NCBI GenBank assembly: GCA_964393105.1
Contig: CAYMSM010000065.1
Span: 12,922 to 76,921 of the forward strand
Length of the DNA stretch: 64,000 nt
Direction of reading: 5' to 3'
From: CALMEC01 sp964393105
Lineage (GTDB): Bacteria; Actinomycetota; Thermoleophilia; Miltoncostaeales; Miltoncostaeaceae
The translations under genes were made by a program, and so were the position numbers. Positions 31,995 through 41,012 of this stretch are shown piece by piece. Below the pieces are notes generated by a model that searched no databases, was not told the DNA's origin, and saw nothing but the letters and a program-made list of their open reading frames with translations. Every line of letters begins with the position of its first letter. Positions within the stretch are counted from its first letter, which is position 1.

Positions 31995-34900
31995 GTGGCG
32001 ACAGCTCCCGCCCGTACGGCTCCGTTCCATCCGCTCGTCGCAGATTGGTTCGCGCGCGCATTCGCCCTGCCGACCGACGCGCAGCGCCTCGGATGGCCTG
32101 CGATCGCGGCCGGTGAGCATGCGCTGATCGTCGCCCCGACCGGAAGCGGCAAGACGCTCGCCGCGTTCCTGTGGGCGATCAACGCGCTCATCGAGGAGCG
32201 TCTGCGCGGAGAGACCGCCACGCGCCTGGTGTATATCTCGCCGCTCAAGGCGCTCAACTACGACGTCGAGCGCAACCTGCGCGGACCGCTCGCAGGCCTC
32301 GCCGACGCGGCCCGGCGCCAGGGCCTCGAGCTGCCAGAGCTCTCGGTTGCCGTCCGCACCGGTGACACCTCCCAGCGCGATCGCGCACGGATGCTGCGCA
32401 CGCCCCCCGACATCCTGATCACAACACCCGAGAGCCTGTACCTGCTCCTGACCTCCCGCGGGATCGAAATGATGCAGGCGGCGCGCACGGTGATCCTCGA
32501 CGAGATCCACGCCGTTGCGGCGACCAAGCGCGGCGCCCACCTAGCGCTCAGCCTGGAACGCCTGGAGCGAGCGACGGACGGACCGCTCCAGCGCATCGGG
32601 CTCTCGGCCACGCAACGACCGCTCAGCGAGATCGCCCAGTTCCTGGGTGGGCAGGACGAATCGGGGACGCCCCGCCCGGTCACCATCGTCGACGCGGGTC
32701 AGCGCAAGGAGCTCGACCTCGAGGTCATCGTGCCCGTCGACGACATGCGCGACCTGGCAAACCCCGGCGCGCCGATCCTTGACGACCCGCTGTCGGTGCC
32801 GGGCGACGGTGGCAACCGCAAGTCGATCTGGCCGGCCGTCTACCCGGCGATCCTCGACCTGATCCGGGCACACCGATCGACGCTGATCTTCGTCAACAAC
32901 CGGCGCCTGGCCGAGCGCCTGGCCCTGCGGCTCAACGAGCTGGCCGGGGCCGAGGTCGCCCGCGCCCACCACGGCAGCCTGGCGGCGGAGCAGCGGATCA
33001 TCATCGAGGAGGAGCTCAAGGCCGGGCGTCTGCCGGCCCTTGTCGCGACCAGCAGCCTGGAGCTTGGCATCGACATGGGCGCCATCGACCTCGTCATCCA
33101 GGTGGAGAGTCCCCGCAGCGTCGCCCGCGGCATCCAGCGCGTCGGTCGCTCGGGTCACCAGGTGGGCGCAGCAAGCCGCGGTCGAATATTTCCGAAGTAC
33201 CGCGGAGACCTGCTCGAATGCGCCGCCGTCGTCAGCCGCATGCGCGAGGCGGCGATCGAGGAAACCCACGTCCCGCGTCTGCCACTCGACGTCCTCGCCC
33301 AGCAGATCGTGGCGACGGTGTCAGCTGCGAGTCCCATTCCCCCATCCGGCGACCCGTGGACCGTGGACGACCTCCACGCCCTGGCCCGCGGCGCCTACCC
33401 GTTCGCAGACCTCTCACGTGAACAGCTCGAGGGCGTGCTCGACATGCTCTCGGGTCGCTACCCCAGCGACGAGTTCGCCGAGCTCGCGCCGCGAGTCGTA
33501 TGGGATCGCACCGAGGGCACCGTGCGCGGCCGCGGCGGCGCACGCCAGCTCGCGGTGCAGAACGCCGGCACGATCCCCGACCGCGGCTTGTACGGCGTGT
33601 ACCTGGTGGACGGCAACACCCGCGTCGGCGAACTCGACGAGGAGATGGTGTACGAGGCGCGCACCGGCCAGACATTCCTGCTGGGCGCATCGAGCTGGCG
33701 CATCGAGGAGATCACGAGGGATCGCGTGCTGGTCTCGCCCGCGCCCGGGGTGCCCGGCGCAGTGCCGTTTTGGAAGGGCGAAGGCATCGGTAGGCCGGTC
33801 GAGCTGGGTCGCGAGGTCGGCAAGCTGGCCCGGGAGCTCGTGGCAGCCCACCCCGACCGCGCGCTCGCCAGGCTGAGATCCGAGTCGGCGTTCGACGAGC
33901 GCGCCGCCACCAACCTGATGGCCTACCTCAATGACCAGGTCGACGCGACGGGCGCCGTACCGAGCGACACCACGGTCGTCGTCGAGCGCTTCCGCGACGA
34001 GATCGGCGACTGGCGGCTGTGCGTGTTGACACCGTTCGGCGCACGAGTGCACGCCCCGTGGGCGATGGCATTGCAATCGCGCCTGCGCGAGCGGGGCGGC
34101 ATGACCGCGCACGCCATCTGGAGCGACGACGGCATCGCGATCCACCTGCCCGACGCCGACGAGGTTCCGGCCGCCGAGATCGCGTTGATCGAGCCGGGGG
34201 ATGTCGAAGATCTGGTGGTCGGCGAGCTCGGCTCGACCGCGCTGTTCGGGGCGCGATTTCGCGAGAACGCATCGCGAGCCCTGTTGATCCCACGACGGCG
34301 GCCGGGGCGGCGCACCCCGCTGTGGCAGCAGCGACTCAAAGCCGCTTCGCTGATGGAGGTCGCCCGTCGCTACGGCAGCTTTCCGATCATCCTCGAGACC
34401 TACCGGGAGTGCCTCAACGACTGGTTCGATCTGCCGGCGCTCCGTGATCTTCTGCGACGCATCCAGTCGCGCGAGCTGGCGGTCGTGGACGTCGAGACGG
34501 CCACGGCTTCGCCGTTTGCCGGGTCGCTGCTGTTCGAGTACGTCGCCACGTACATGTACGAGGACGACACGCCGGCCGCCGAACGGCGCGCGACCGCCCT
34601 CTCGCTCGACCGCGACCTGCTACGCGAGCTCTTGGGGCAGGACGAGCTTCGCGAGCTGATCGACGCACAGGCGCTCGAAGCGCTCGAGGCCGACCTTCAG
34701 GGCCTGTCCGAGCGCGCCCGGGCCCGGAGCGCGGATGGGCTGCACGACCTGCTGCGACGCCTCGGCGACCTGACCATCACCGAAGCCGCCGAACGCCTTG
34801 TGGAGCCCGAACGCGCGCTCGAACTACTCCAAACGCTCCGCGACGAGCGGCGTGCGACCGAGGTCCGCCTGGGTGGTGAAGAGCGGTGGATCGCCGCCGA

Positions 34901-36464
34901 GGACGCCGGCCGTTACCGCGACGGGCTGGGGGTGATGCCGACGGCCGGCTTGCCGGATGTCTTCCTCGAGCCGGTCCCAGGGGCACTGCGCTCACTCGTC
35001 GCCCGGTACGCCCGCACGCACGGGCCGTTCACATCACAGCAGATCGCAGACCGACTCGACATCGCCGCCGATGCGGCCGTCGCGGAGCTGATGGCGTTGG
35101 AGGACGCGGGTGCGCTTCTGCGCGGCGAGATCCGGCCCGGCGGGAGTGGTCGTGAGTGGTGTGACGGCGAGGTGCTGCGTCGCCTGCGGCGCGCGAGCCT
35201 CGCTGCCGCGCGCAAAGAGGTCGAGCCGGTCGATCCCGAGGCGCTCGGAAGGTTCCTACCCGCCTGGCATCGCATCGATCGCCGCCACCAGACCCCGGGC
35301 GTCGACGCGCTGCGCGAGGTCATCGCCCCCCTCCAGGGCCTCGCCCTTCCCGCGGCGCAGTGGGAGCAGGAGGTGTTCCCACGGCGCATCGGCGGCTACT
35401 CGCCCACGTGGCTTGACGCACTCGCCGGCGCCGGCGAGTTGGTGTGGGTCGGCTCCGGCGCGATGGGCCGCGATGGCGGCCGCGTGGCGCTGTACTTCCG
35501 CGAAGACGCGACGCTGTTCGGCCCACCGCCGTCAGATCCTCCGCCCGACGGAAACCTCGTCCGCTCGGTGCGCGAGGCCCTTGCGGGCGGCGCCGGTTTC
35601 TGGGACGAGCTCCTCGAGGCCGTGGACGCCGCTCCCGAGGAGGTGTTCTCAACGCTGTGGAGCTTGGTCTGGGCCGGTGAGGCCACCAACGACCTGTGGA
35701 TGCCACTGCGGGCGCCGCGCAAGCTGCCGCAGCCCCGGTCGAGCTCGTCGCGCTTCGGCCGCCGCACGGCCCGCGGGGGCGGCGCCGCGCACGGCGCGAT
35801 CGCAGGCCGGTGGTCGCTGACCCGGCGCCTGTTCGCCCGCGCCCCGTCCGGCGACGAGCGTCTGCGCGCACAAGCCGAACTGCTGCTCGAGCGCCATGGC
35901 GTCGTGACCCGGGCGGCCGTGCTGGGCGACGGCGTGCCCGGGGGCTTCGCGGCCGTATACCGCCCGCTGTCCGAGCTCGAGACCCTCGGTCGCTGCCGCC
36001 GCGGGTACTTCCTCGCCGGTCTGGGCGGTGCCCAGTTCGCGATGCCCGGCGCGGTCGAGCGGCTGCGCGATCTGCGTAATGCCGACACCGAGTCGGCGGC
36101 GCTTGTGCTGGGAGCAGCCGACCCCGCCCAGCCGTTCGGAGCCGCCGTGCCATGGCCCAGGCGCGGTGCCGGCCGCGGCCCGTCACGTACGTTTGGAGCT
36201 CAGGTCGTGCTGATGGACGGCACCCCGGTCCTCTACCTTGAACGCGGCGGAAAGGGCCTGTTGACGTTGCGCGAACCCGATCCGTCGTGGTGCCATTCGG
36301 CCGTCACCGCCTTGGCCAATTGGGTGCGAACCGGACGCGGCCGCCGCGTCGCGATCGAACGCGTCGACGGCACCTCGGTGTTCGGCTCTCCGATGGAGGC
36401 GTTCCTCCTGGAGGCCGGGTTCTTCAGCGGACTGCGCGGAATGGAGCTGAGGGGCGAGAGATAG
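31995..36464 (+). CDS. lhr: Large helicase-related protein Lhr (DEAD/DEAH box)
   Basis: 1489 residues from GTG 31995. The helicase core (about 1-450) has ALIVAPTGSGKTLAAFLWAI (Walker A), VYISPLKALNYDVERNL, TTPESLYLLLTSRG, ILDEIHAVAATKRGAHLALS (DEIH), GLSATQRPL, TSSLELGIDMGAIDLVIQVE and QRVGRSGHQVGAAS. A winged-helix and Lhr-specific region follows, then the long C-terminal domain typical of full-length Lhr (~1500 aa). Family members are ATP-dependent 3'-5' DNA/RNA-hybrid translocases in DNA repair. Length and domain order are normal. Confidence 0.95.
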   Translation: MATAPARTAPFHPLVADWFARAFALPTDAQRLGWPAIAAGEHALIVAPTGSGKTLAAFLWAINALIEERLRGETATRLVYISPLKALNYDVERNLRGPLAGLADAARRQGLELPELSVAVRTGDTSQRDRARMLRTPPDILITTPESLYLLLTSRGIEMMQAARTVILDEIHAVAATKRGAHLALSLERLERATDGPLQRIGLSATQRPLSEIAQFLGGQDESGTPRPVTIVDAGQRKELDLEVIVPVDDMRDLANPGAPILDDPLSVPGDGGNRKSIWPAVYPAILDLIRAHRSTLIFVNNRRLAERLALRLNELAGAEVARAHHGSLAAEQRIIIEEELKAGRLPALVATSSLELGIDMGAIDLVIQVESPRSVARGIQRVGRSGHQVGAASRGRIFPKYRGDLLECAAVVSRMREAAIEETHVPRLPLDVLAQQIVATVSAASPIPPSGDPWTVDDLHALARGAYPFADLSREQLEGVLDMLSGRYPSDEFAELAPRVVWDRTEGTVRGRGGARQLAVQNAGTIPDRGLYGVYLVDGNTRVGELDEEMVYEARTGQTFLLGASSWRIEEITRDRVLVSPAPGVPGAVPFWKGEGIGRPVELGREVGKLARELVAAHPDRALARLRSESAFDERAATNLMAYLNDQVDATGAVPSDTTVVVERFRDEIGDWRLCVLTPFGARVHAPWAMALQSRLRERGGMTAHAIWSDDGIAIHLPDADEVPAAEIALIEPGDVEDLVVGELGSTALFGARFRENASRALLIPRRRPGRRTPLWQQRLKAASLMEVARRYGSFPIILETYRECLNDWFDLPALRDLLRRIQSRELAVVDVETATASPFAGSLLFEYVATYMYEDDTPAAERRATALSLDRDLLRELLGQDELRELIDAQALEALEADLQGLSERARARSADGLHDLLRRLGDLTITEAAERLVEPERALELLQTLRDERRATEVRLGGEERWIAAEDAGRYRDGLGVMPTAGLPDVFLEPVPGALRSLVARYARTHGPFTSQQIADRLDIAADAAVAELMALEDAGALLRGEIRPGGSGREWCDGEVLRRLRRASLAAARKEVEPVDPEALGRFLPAWHRIDRRHQTPGVDALREVIAPLQGLALPAAQWEQEVFPRRIGGYSPTWLDALAGAGELVWVGSGAMGRDGGRVALYFREDATLFGPPPSDPPPDGNLVRSVREALAGGAGFWDELLEAVDAAPEEVFSTLWSLVWAGEATNDLWMPLRAPRKLPQPRSSSSRFGRRTARGGGAAHGAIAGRWSLTRRLFARAPSGDERLRAQAELLLERHGVVTRAAVLGDGVPGGFAAVYRPLSELETLGRCRRGYFLAGLGGAQFAMPGAVERLRDLRNADTESAALVLGAADPAQPFGAAVPWPRRGAGRGPSRTFGAQVVLMDGTPVLYLERGGKGLLTLREPDPSWCHSAVTALANWVRTGRGRRVAIERVDGTSVFGSPMEAFLLEAGFFSGLRGMELRGER

Positions 36465-36630
36465 ATGCAGATCGACCGACGGGAGGACGTTCGCAGCACC
36501 CGCAGCGCCGCCGGGCGACTGTACGATTGGACCTCGTCCAGGCGATGCACAGCCGCTCCGTGCGGGGATGACGACCGAAAAAATCAAATGGCGTTGACAC
36601 GTGGTGACGAGAACCCCAGCCGGCGGTGAC

Positions 36631-36984
36631 TCACAGTCGGCGATGACCGCCGCCCGATCTGCAGCCAACCGCAACGGCCAACGCATCACACACCGCGTCC
36701 ATCACGGAGTCGCCGGCGGTGCCCAGTCGCTTGATCAGGCGGGTGCGCGCCAGCAGGAGGGCGTTGTCGAGGTTGGCGACCGACGGCTGAACGAGCCCCG
36801 ATTCGGCACCGATGCCCACCTCGGTCGAGAGACCCCGGATACGAGATGTGATGGGGGCGCAGATCACAGAGTGCAGAAACGCCCCCAAGGGATCACGTGT
36901 CAGGATGAGCACGGGTCGGCGCTTGTCGCCCGCGACATCTGCAAACCAGACCTCACCCCGTTTTGGTACCGGCGCCTCGGCCAC
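36631..36984 (-). CDS. MazF/PemK-type endoribonuclease toxin
   Basis: 117 residues from GTG 36984, sharing one base with the antitoxin stop. PKRGEVWFADVAGDKRRPVL is the MazF N-terminus, followed by VICAPITSRIRGLSTEVGIG and VANLDNALLLARTRLIKRLG, with the conserved Arg and Ser/Thr of the PemK fold. Such toxins cut mRNA or tRNA at short sequence motifs. The last residues (GCRSGGGHRRL) look like an unconserved tail. Confidence 0.9.
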   Translation of the reverse strand: MAEAPVPKRGEVWFADVAGDKRRPVLILTRDPLGAFLHSVICAPITSRIRGLSTEVGIGAESGLVQPSVANLDNALLLARTRLIKRLGTAGDSVMDAVCDALAVAVGCRSGGGHRRL

Positions 36985-37241
36985 TACGGCCCGTAGAGCG
37001 CATCGTAGTCGACATCGTCGTCATCGAGATCGAAAGCGACCGGCAACGTGCCCAGAGCGATCTCGGCGTCATCCGGGGCGTCGTGGCCATATGCAATGAG
37101 ATCGCGCCGCAAGCGCTCAACGGCGATCAAGCGGTCGAGCGCAAGGTCGATGACCGACGATGTCGACGACGCCCCTGTCAGGCCCACTGCGGCGTCGACC
37201 TTGGCCGGATCGAGCGTAATCGTCGTCTTTCGCCGTGCCAT
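36984..37241 (-). CDS. Antitoxin partner of the MazF-like toxin
   Basis: 85 residues from ATG 37241. RRKTTITLDPAKVDAAVGLT and STSSVIDLALDRLIAVERLR form a ribbon-helix-helix DNA-binding unit. The C-terminal part is very acidic (FDLDDDDVDYDALYGP), suited to mask a basic toxin surface. It is immediately upstream of the toxin with stop/start overlap. A perfect 9-bp inverted repeat at 37271-37292 is a likely operator. Confidence 0.87.
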   Translation of the reverse strand: MARRKTTITLDPAKVDAAVGLTGASSTSSVIDLALDRLIAVERLRRDLIAYGHDAPDDAEIALGTLPVAFDLDDDDVDYDALYGP

Positions 37242-37270
37242 ATGTGAATACTACCTTGTGGATGGTGTGT

Positions 37271-37292
37271 ACGCCATACTTTTGTATGGCGT
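37271..37292. promoter_or_regulatory. Inverted-repeat operator upstream of the MazEF-like pair
   Basis: ACGCCATAC-TTTT-GTATGGCGT is a perfect 9-bp inverted repeat with a 4-nt centre, 30 bp upstream of the antitoxin ATG. It is placed where the promoter should be, and antitoxins commonly bind such sites. It also lies 10 bp past the end of the hydrolase gene, so a terminator role is possible, although the T run is in the loop and not after the stem. Confidence 0.5.
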
Positions 37293-37301
37293 CGAGGGAC
37301 G

Positions 37302-38108
37302 TCAATGGTCAGCCGTGGCGCCACGAATCAGGTCGGCCACGTCCACCGGTCGCTCCAACTGCGGCAAGTGAGCGACGCCTTCGAGTTCGACGAGCCGGCC
37401 GTTCGGGATGCGAGCGGCGATCACGCGCGACCGCGCGAGCTGGTGTGGCAGATCGCGAGTACCGACGATGACCAGTACGGGCATCATCAGGCGCTCAAGT
37501 CGCTCGAAGGCCGACGGCGGTTCGAGCGCCTGGGGGGCCGATTGGTTCGCGAGCGCGATGAGGTTCATCTCGAGAAAGAGCTCGCGCGCGGCGCCTCCGA
37601 CCCGGCCCTCGCGACCCGCAGCGCCGTCGAGCCAGATCAGGGCCTCCAGCCGGTTGACCTCGTCCAGGTCGCCCGCCTCCTCTGCCGCTTCGATCTGGTC
37701 GACGAGTGGTTGTCCGATCTCCGCAACCCAGTCGGTCTCGGGCGCGCCGCCGACCGCCGAGGCGATCAGGATGAGGCGCTCCACCCCTGCGGGATGCGCC
37801 AGCGCGAAGTCGATCGCGAGGCGTCCACCCTGCGAGTTGCCGACGAGCACGGCCGGGCCGGTGATGCGCGCCTGGAGGACGGCCCAAAGGTCGTCGACGT
37901 TGAGGAACGGTGCGTCAGCCGCCGGGGTGCCACCGAAGCCTCGTCTGTCGTAGGCCAGCGCGGGGCGCTCGGGAGCGAGCGCCGCCATCACCTCGTACCA
38001 CGACCGCCGATCTGCGACACCGGCGTGCAGGAACACGAGACGGGGGTCCTCACCCGAGACCGTCGCAGCAAGAGACCTATCCCCGGAAGGGATGCTGATG
38101 TCGTTCAT
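37302..38108 (-). CDS. Alpha/beta hydrolase
   Basis: 268 residues from ATG 38108. LVFLHAGVADRRSWYEVMAA gives the oxyanion region, YDRRGFGGTP the conserved turn, VLVGNSQGGRLAIDFAL the nucleophile Ser, VLVIVGTRDLPHQLARS the acid, and VELEGVAHLPQLERP the histidine. The triad is complete. A helical cap lies between strands 6 and 7. The substrate is unknown; dienelactone- or haloperoxidase-like esterases share this layout. It is transcribed away from the divergent CBS gene. Confidence 0.92.
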   Translation of the reverse strand: MNDISIPSGDRSLAATVSGEDPRLVFLHAGVADRRSWYEVMAALAPERPALAYDRRGFGGTPAADAPFLNVDDLWAVLQARITGPAVLVGNSQGGRLAIDFALAHPAGVERLILIASAVGGAPETDWVAEIGQPLVDQIEAAEEAGDLDEVNRLEALIWLDGAAGREGRVGGAARELFLEMNLIALANQSAPQALEPPSAFERLERLMMPVLVIVGTRDLPHQLARSRVIAARIPNGRLVELEGVAHLPQLERPVDVADLIRGATADH

Positions 38109-38167
38109 ACGGAGAACCTCATGTGACGAACGCGACAAGGTCGGGACCGACCGGTAAGGTACTGGGC

Positions 38168-38572
38168 ATGTCCGTTCCCGTGTCCGAGATCATGTCGCCG
38201 ATCGAGGCTACGGTCGGCGCCGCCACCACGCTCCGCCAGGCAGCGGTACGGATGGGGCAGTACAAGACCGGCGCCGCGCTCGTGATCGACCCGACGCTGC
38301 CCGGCCCCGGGATCGTGACCGAACGGGACATCCTGCGCGCGCTGGCCGAGGGCGCCGACCCTGACGACGCCCTGGTGGGCGACTACATGCACAGCCAGGT
38401 CATCACCGCCGCGCCCAGCTGGCCGGCCACCCAAGCCGCCGAAGCGATGACCAAGCACCACATCCGCCACATCGTCGTGTTCGAAGAGGAGCACCTTGTG
38501 GGAATCCTCTCGATGCGCGACGTGATCAAGGTGCTGGGCCTGAGCTCGACCGAGGACCAAGCAAGCTCCTGA
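38168..38572 (+). CDS. CBS-pair domain protein
   Basis: 134 residues from ATG 38168 (GTG 38123 is an upstream option). It is two CBS motifs and nothing else: VSEIMSPIEATVGAATTLRQ with GIVTERDILRALAEGADPDD, then VGDYMHSQVITAAPSWPATQ with LVGILSMRDVIKVLGL. Such Bateman modules bind adenine nucleotides or c-di-nucleotides and signal energy state. With no fused effector domain, its partner must be elsewhere. It is divergent from the hydrolase gene. Confidence 0.92.
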   Translation: MSVPVSEIMSPIEATVGAATTLRQAAVRMGQYKTGAALVIDPTLPGPGIVTERDILRALAEGADPDDALVGDYMHSQVITAAPSWPATQAAEAMTKHHIRHIVVFEEEHLVGILSMRDVIKVLGLSSTEDQASS

Positions 38573-38637
38573 CACCGCTCCACCCCCGATCAGCGCCCGG
38601 GCAACGATCACCGGCGACGGTCTTGCACCGGGGCGGG

Positions 38638-40098
38638 TTACTGCGCCGAGGTCGCGATCGTGACGAGCTCGCCGCCCAGGCGGGCTGCTGCCGACCGCGC
38701 CAACGGGCGCTGGTAGGTCAACGCGACGACCACCACGGGGCCGCGGGCGGTGTAGACGACGGCCGCCGAGTGACGTGCCGACGAGATCCACCCGTGCTTC
38801 TGCGCGGCCGGAACGCCCGCTCCGAGCGACTCGCGGAACAACCCGAGGTTGTCACCCGCCGCCTCCGACGAGAGCAGGAGCCCAAGCACCAGACGCGCCT
38901 GGGTCCGGGTCATCCGTGTGGCGGCAAGCGCTCCGGCGTTCCCGATCGCCGCTTCGTGCAACACCCGCATGACCGTACCGAGATCCACCGCCGACGTCAC
39001 GCGACCCGAGACCCGGGGCGGTTGGCGCAAAGCATCGACCGGGGGACGCGCGGTCGCGACGATGTAGGGCCCCGTGTACGTGCTCGACGTGGCTCCCATT
39101 CGCCGCAACGCCCCCTGCGCGCCCGCCGATCCGCCGATCCGCCGCAGCAGCCGGTTGGCCGCCAGGTTGGAGCTCCACGCGCCGATGGCACGGGCGTCAT
39201 GGAGCACGGCCGACTCCTCGGGCTGCGGACCCATCCGGCGTGCGGCCTCGACGAGGACCCCCAACTTGACCGTCGACGCCGCCGGGAAGAGCGCTCCCGC
39301 GTTCCAACTCGCCGCGCGGCCGCTCGACAAGTCGTGCACCCACACGGCGGAAATCCCCGAGAAGCGCGCCACCGCGTCACGCACCCGCGCCTGCCACCCG
39401 GCATCGAGATCGGAAGCGCGGACCGAGCCGGATGCCGAGTCGGGCAGAAGCCACACCCCCGGCGACCGCGCACGGCCGACCGCGACTCCTGCACGGGCAA
39501 AACGGACCTCCAGGTCATAGCGACCGGCTCGGCCGGTCAGACGGGCTCTGGCGACTCCGCCGGCGATGACAAGAGGCCCCGCCGACGCGCCGTTGGCAAA
39601 GAGCGTCGCGGCATCGGCACCTGAAGGCGCCCGCGCGACGATCTGACCGAACGACGCCGCCCACGGGCGTGGCTCGATCAGCGCGGGGATCACAGCGCCC
39701 GTGGCCGCGGGCCCAGGCCGGCATGACGTGCGCGCCGACACGAGGCGCGTTCGCGCGACCGCCGCAGTCGCGCGGAACCTGCGGGCACGGGCCGGATCGA
39801 GCCGATCGAACCCCTCGGCTGACGCAACCTCAGCCGCCGCGTACCGCGCTGCCCAACCGCCCAGCAAGCGGCACGACGACGAGAACGGGGCGGCCTCACG
39901 CACGCTCTCCTGCAGATCACGCGCACGGTCGTAGTGGACCTGCACCGACGACGGCGCTCCGCCTGCCGCGGCGCGAGATGCCGAGGCGACCGACCCCACG
40001 CCGCGATCCACAGCCAGGACGAGCGCGCGGTCGCCTGCGCTCGCCGCGGCTGGGACGAGCAGCGTGAGCAGCAGAGCCAACACAGGGCGACGCATCAT
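38638..40098 (-). CDS. Secreted serine hydrolase, class A beta-lactamase fold
   Basis: 486 residues from ATG 40098. A signal peptide (MMRRPVLALLLTLLVPAAAS) is followed by a ~200-residue N-terminal region of unknown fold. The C-terminal ~250 residues are a beta-lactamase2-type domain: SxxK as ALFPAASTVKLGVLVEAARR, an SxN-like SSN in GAWSSNLAANRLLRRIGG, and KHG in QKHGWISSARHSAAVVYTAR, where KTG is usual. The role may be cell-wall (penicillin-binding-like) or beta-lactam hydrolysis. The long N-terminal part and KHG argue against a standard resistance enzyme. Confidence 0.87.
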   Translation of the reverse strand: MMRRPVLALLLTLLVPAAASAGDRALVLAVDRGVGSVASASRAAAGGAPSSVQVHYDRARDLQESVREAAPFSSSCRLLGGWAARYAAAEVASAEGFDRLDPARARRFRATAAVARTRLVSARTSCRPGPAATGAVIPALIEPRPWAASFGQIVARAPSGADAATLFANGASAGPLVIAGGVARARLTGRAGRYDLEVRFARAGVAVGRARSPGVWLLPDSASGSVRASDLDAGWQARVRDAVARFSGISAVWVHDLSSGRAASWNAGALFPAASTVKLGVLVEAARRMGPQPEESAVLHDARAIGAWSSNLAANRLLRRIGGSAGAQGALRRMGATSSTYTGPYIVATARPPVDALRQPPRVSGRVTSAVDLGTVMRVLHEAAIGNAGALAATRMTRTQARLVLGLLLSSEAAGDNLGLFRESLGAGVPAAQKHGWISSARHSAAVVYTARGPVVVVALTYQRPLARSAAARLGGELVTIATSAQ

Positions 40099-40244
40099 TA
40101 TCTTGGAGGCTAACCGCTCTCACGGCAGTACCGGCGGCGCCTGGGTGGACGGCGCGCGACGTACGACTCGTTCACCATCGATTCACAGCGGAGCGGGTCT
40201 GGATTGGTAGGGTGCTGCGGTCGGTCGCTCAAGGAGGAAATACG

Positions 40245-41012
40245 TTGACGGAACAGGTCGAACACACCGCCAGTGTGACTGCCCCCCCGAGCACCGCGGT
40301 GGTCTCCGCACGTGGCGTCACTCGCCGATTTGGCACGGGCGACACCGCCGTCGACGCCCTGCGCGGTGTCGACCTGGACCTCGACCGGGGCCAGTTCGTC
40401 GCGATCATGGGCCCGTCCGGCTCCGGCAAGTCGACGCTCATGCACATCCTCGCTGGCCTCGACGCGCCAACCAGCGGCCAGACGTGGATCGACGGGACCC
40501 AGATCACCGGCCTCGGCGACAAGGCCCTGACCCTGCTGCGACGCGAGAAGATCGGTTTCGTGTTCCAGTTCTTCAACCTCCTGCCGATGCTGACGGCCGG
40601 TGAGAACCTCGATCTCCCGCTCGCCGTCGCCGGAACGAAGCCGGACGGCGGGTGGCGGAAGCAGCTCGTCGCTGAGGTCGGCATCGGCGACCGCCTCGAC
40701 CACCGCCCCTCAGAGCTCTCGGGCGGCCAGCAACAGCGTGTCGCGATCGCGAGAGCGCTCATCGCGCGTCCCGCAGTGGTCTTCGCCGACGAGCCGACCG
40801 GCAACCTCGACACGAAGACGGGCCAGGAGATCCTCGACCTCCTTCGCCGCTCCGCCGACGACCTCGGCCAGACCATCGTCATGGTCACCCATGACCCTCG
40901 CGCCGCGGCCAACGCCGACCGCGTCATGTTCCTCCAGGACGGCCTGATCGTGCGCGACGGCGGCAAGCTGTCCGCGGACGCGATCTTCGACGTCGTCAAG
41001 TCGCTCGAGTAA
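40245..41012 (+). CDS. ABC transporter ATP-binding protein (LolD/MacB type)
   Basis: 255 residues from TTG 40245, seven bases after a strong AAGGAGG. Walker A is MGPSGSGKSTLMHILAGLDA. The Q-loop FVFQFFNLLPMLTAGENL is typical of the MacB/LolD/FtsE group, the signature is LSGGQQQRVAIARALIARP, and Walker B is VVFADEPTGNLDTKTG. The downstream permease starts on the last base of its stop codon. Together they form a mechanotransmission-type exporter. Confidence 0.95.
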   Translation: MTEQVEHTASVTAPPSTAVVSARGVTRRFGTGDTAVDALRGVDLDLDRGQFVAIMGPSGSGKSTLMHILAGLDAPTSGQTWIDGTQITGLGDKALTLLRREKIGFVFQFFNLLPMLTAGENLDLPLAVAGTKPDGGWRKQLVAEVGIGDRLDHRPSELSGGQQQRVAIARALIARPAVVFADEPTGNLDTKTGQEILDLLRRSADDLGQTIVMVTHDPRAAANADRVMFLQDGLIVRDGGKLSADAIFDVVKSLE

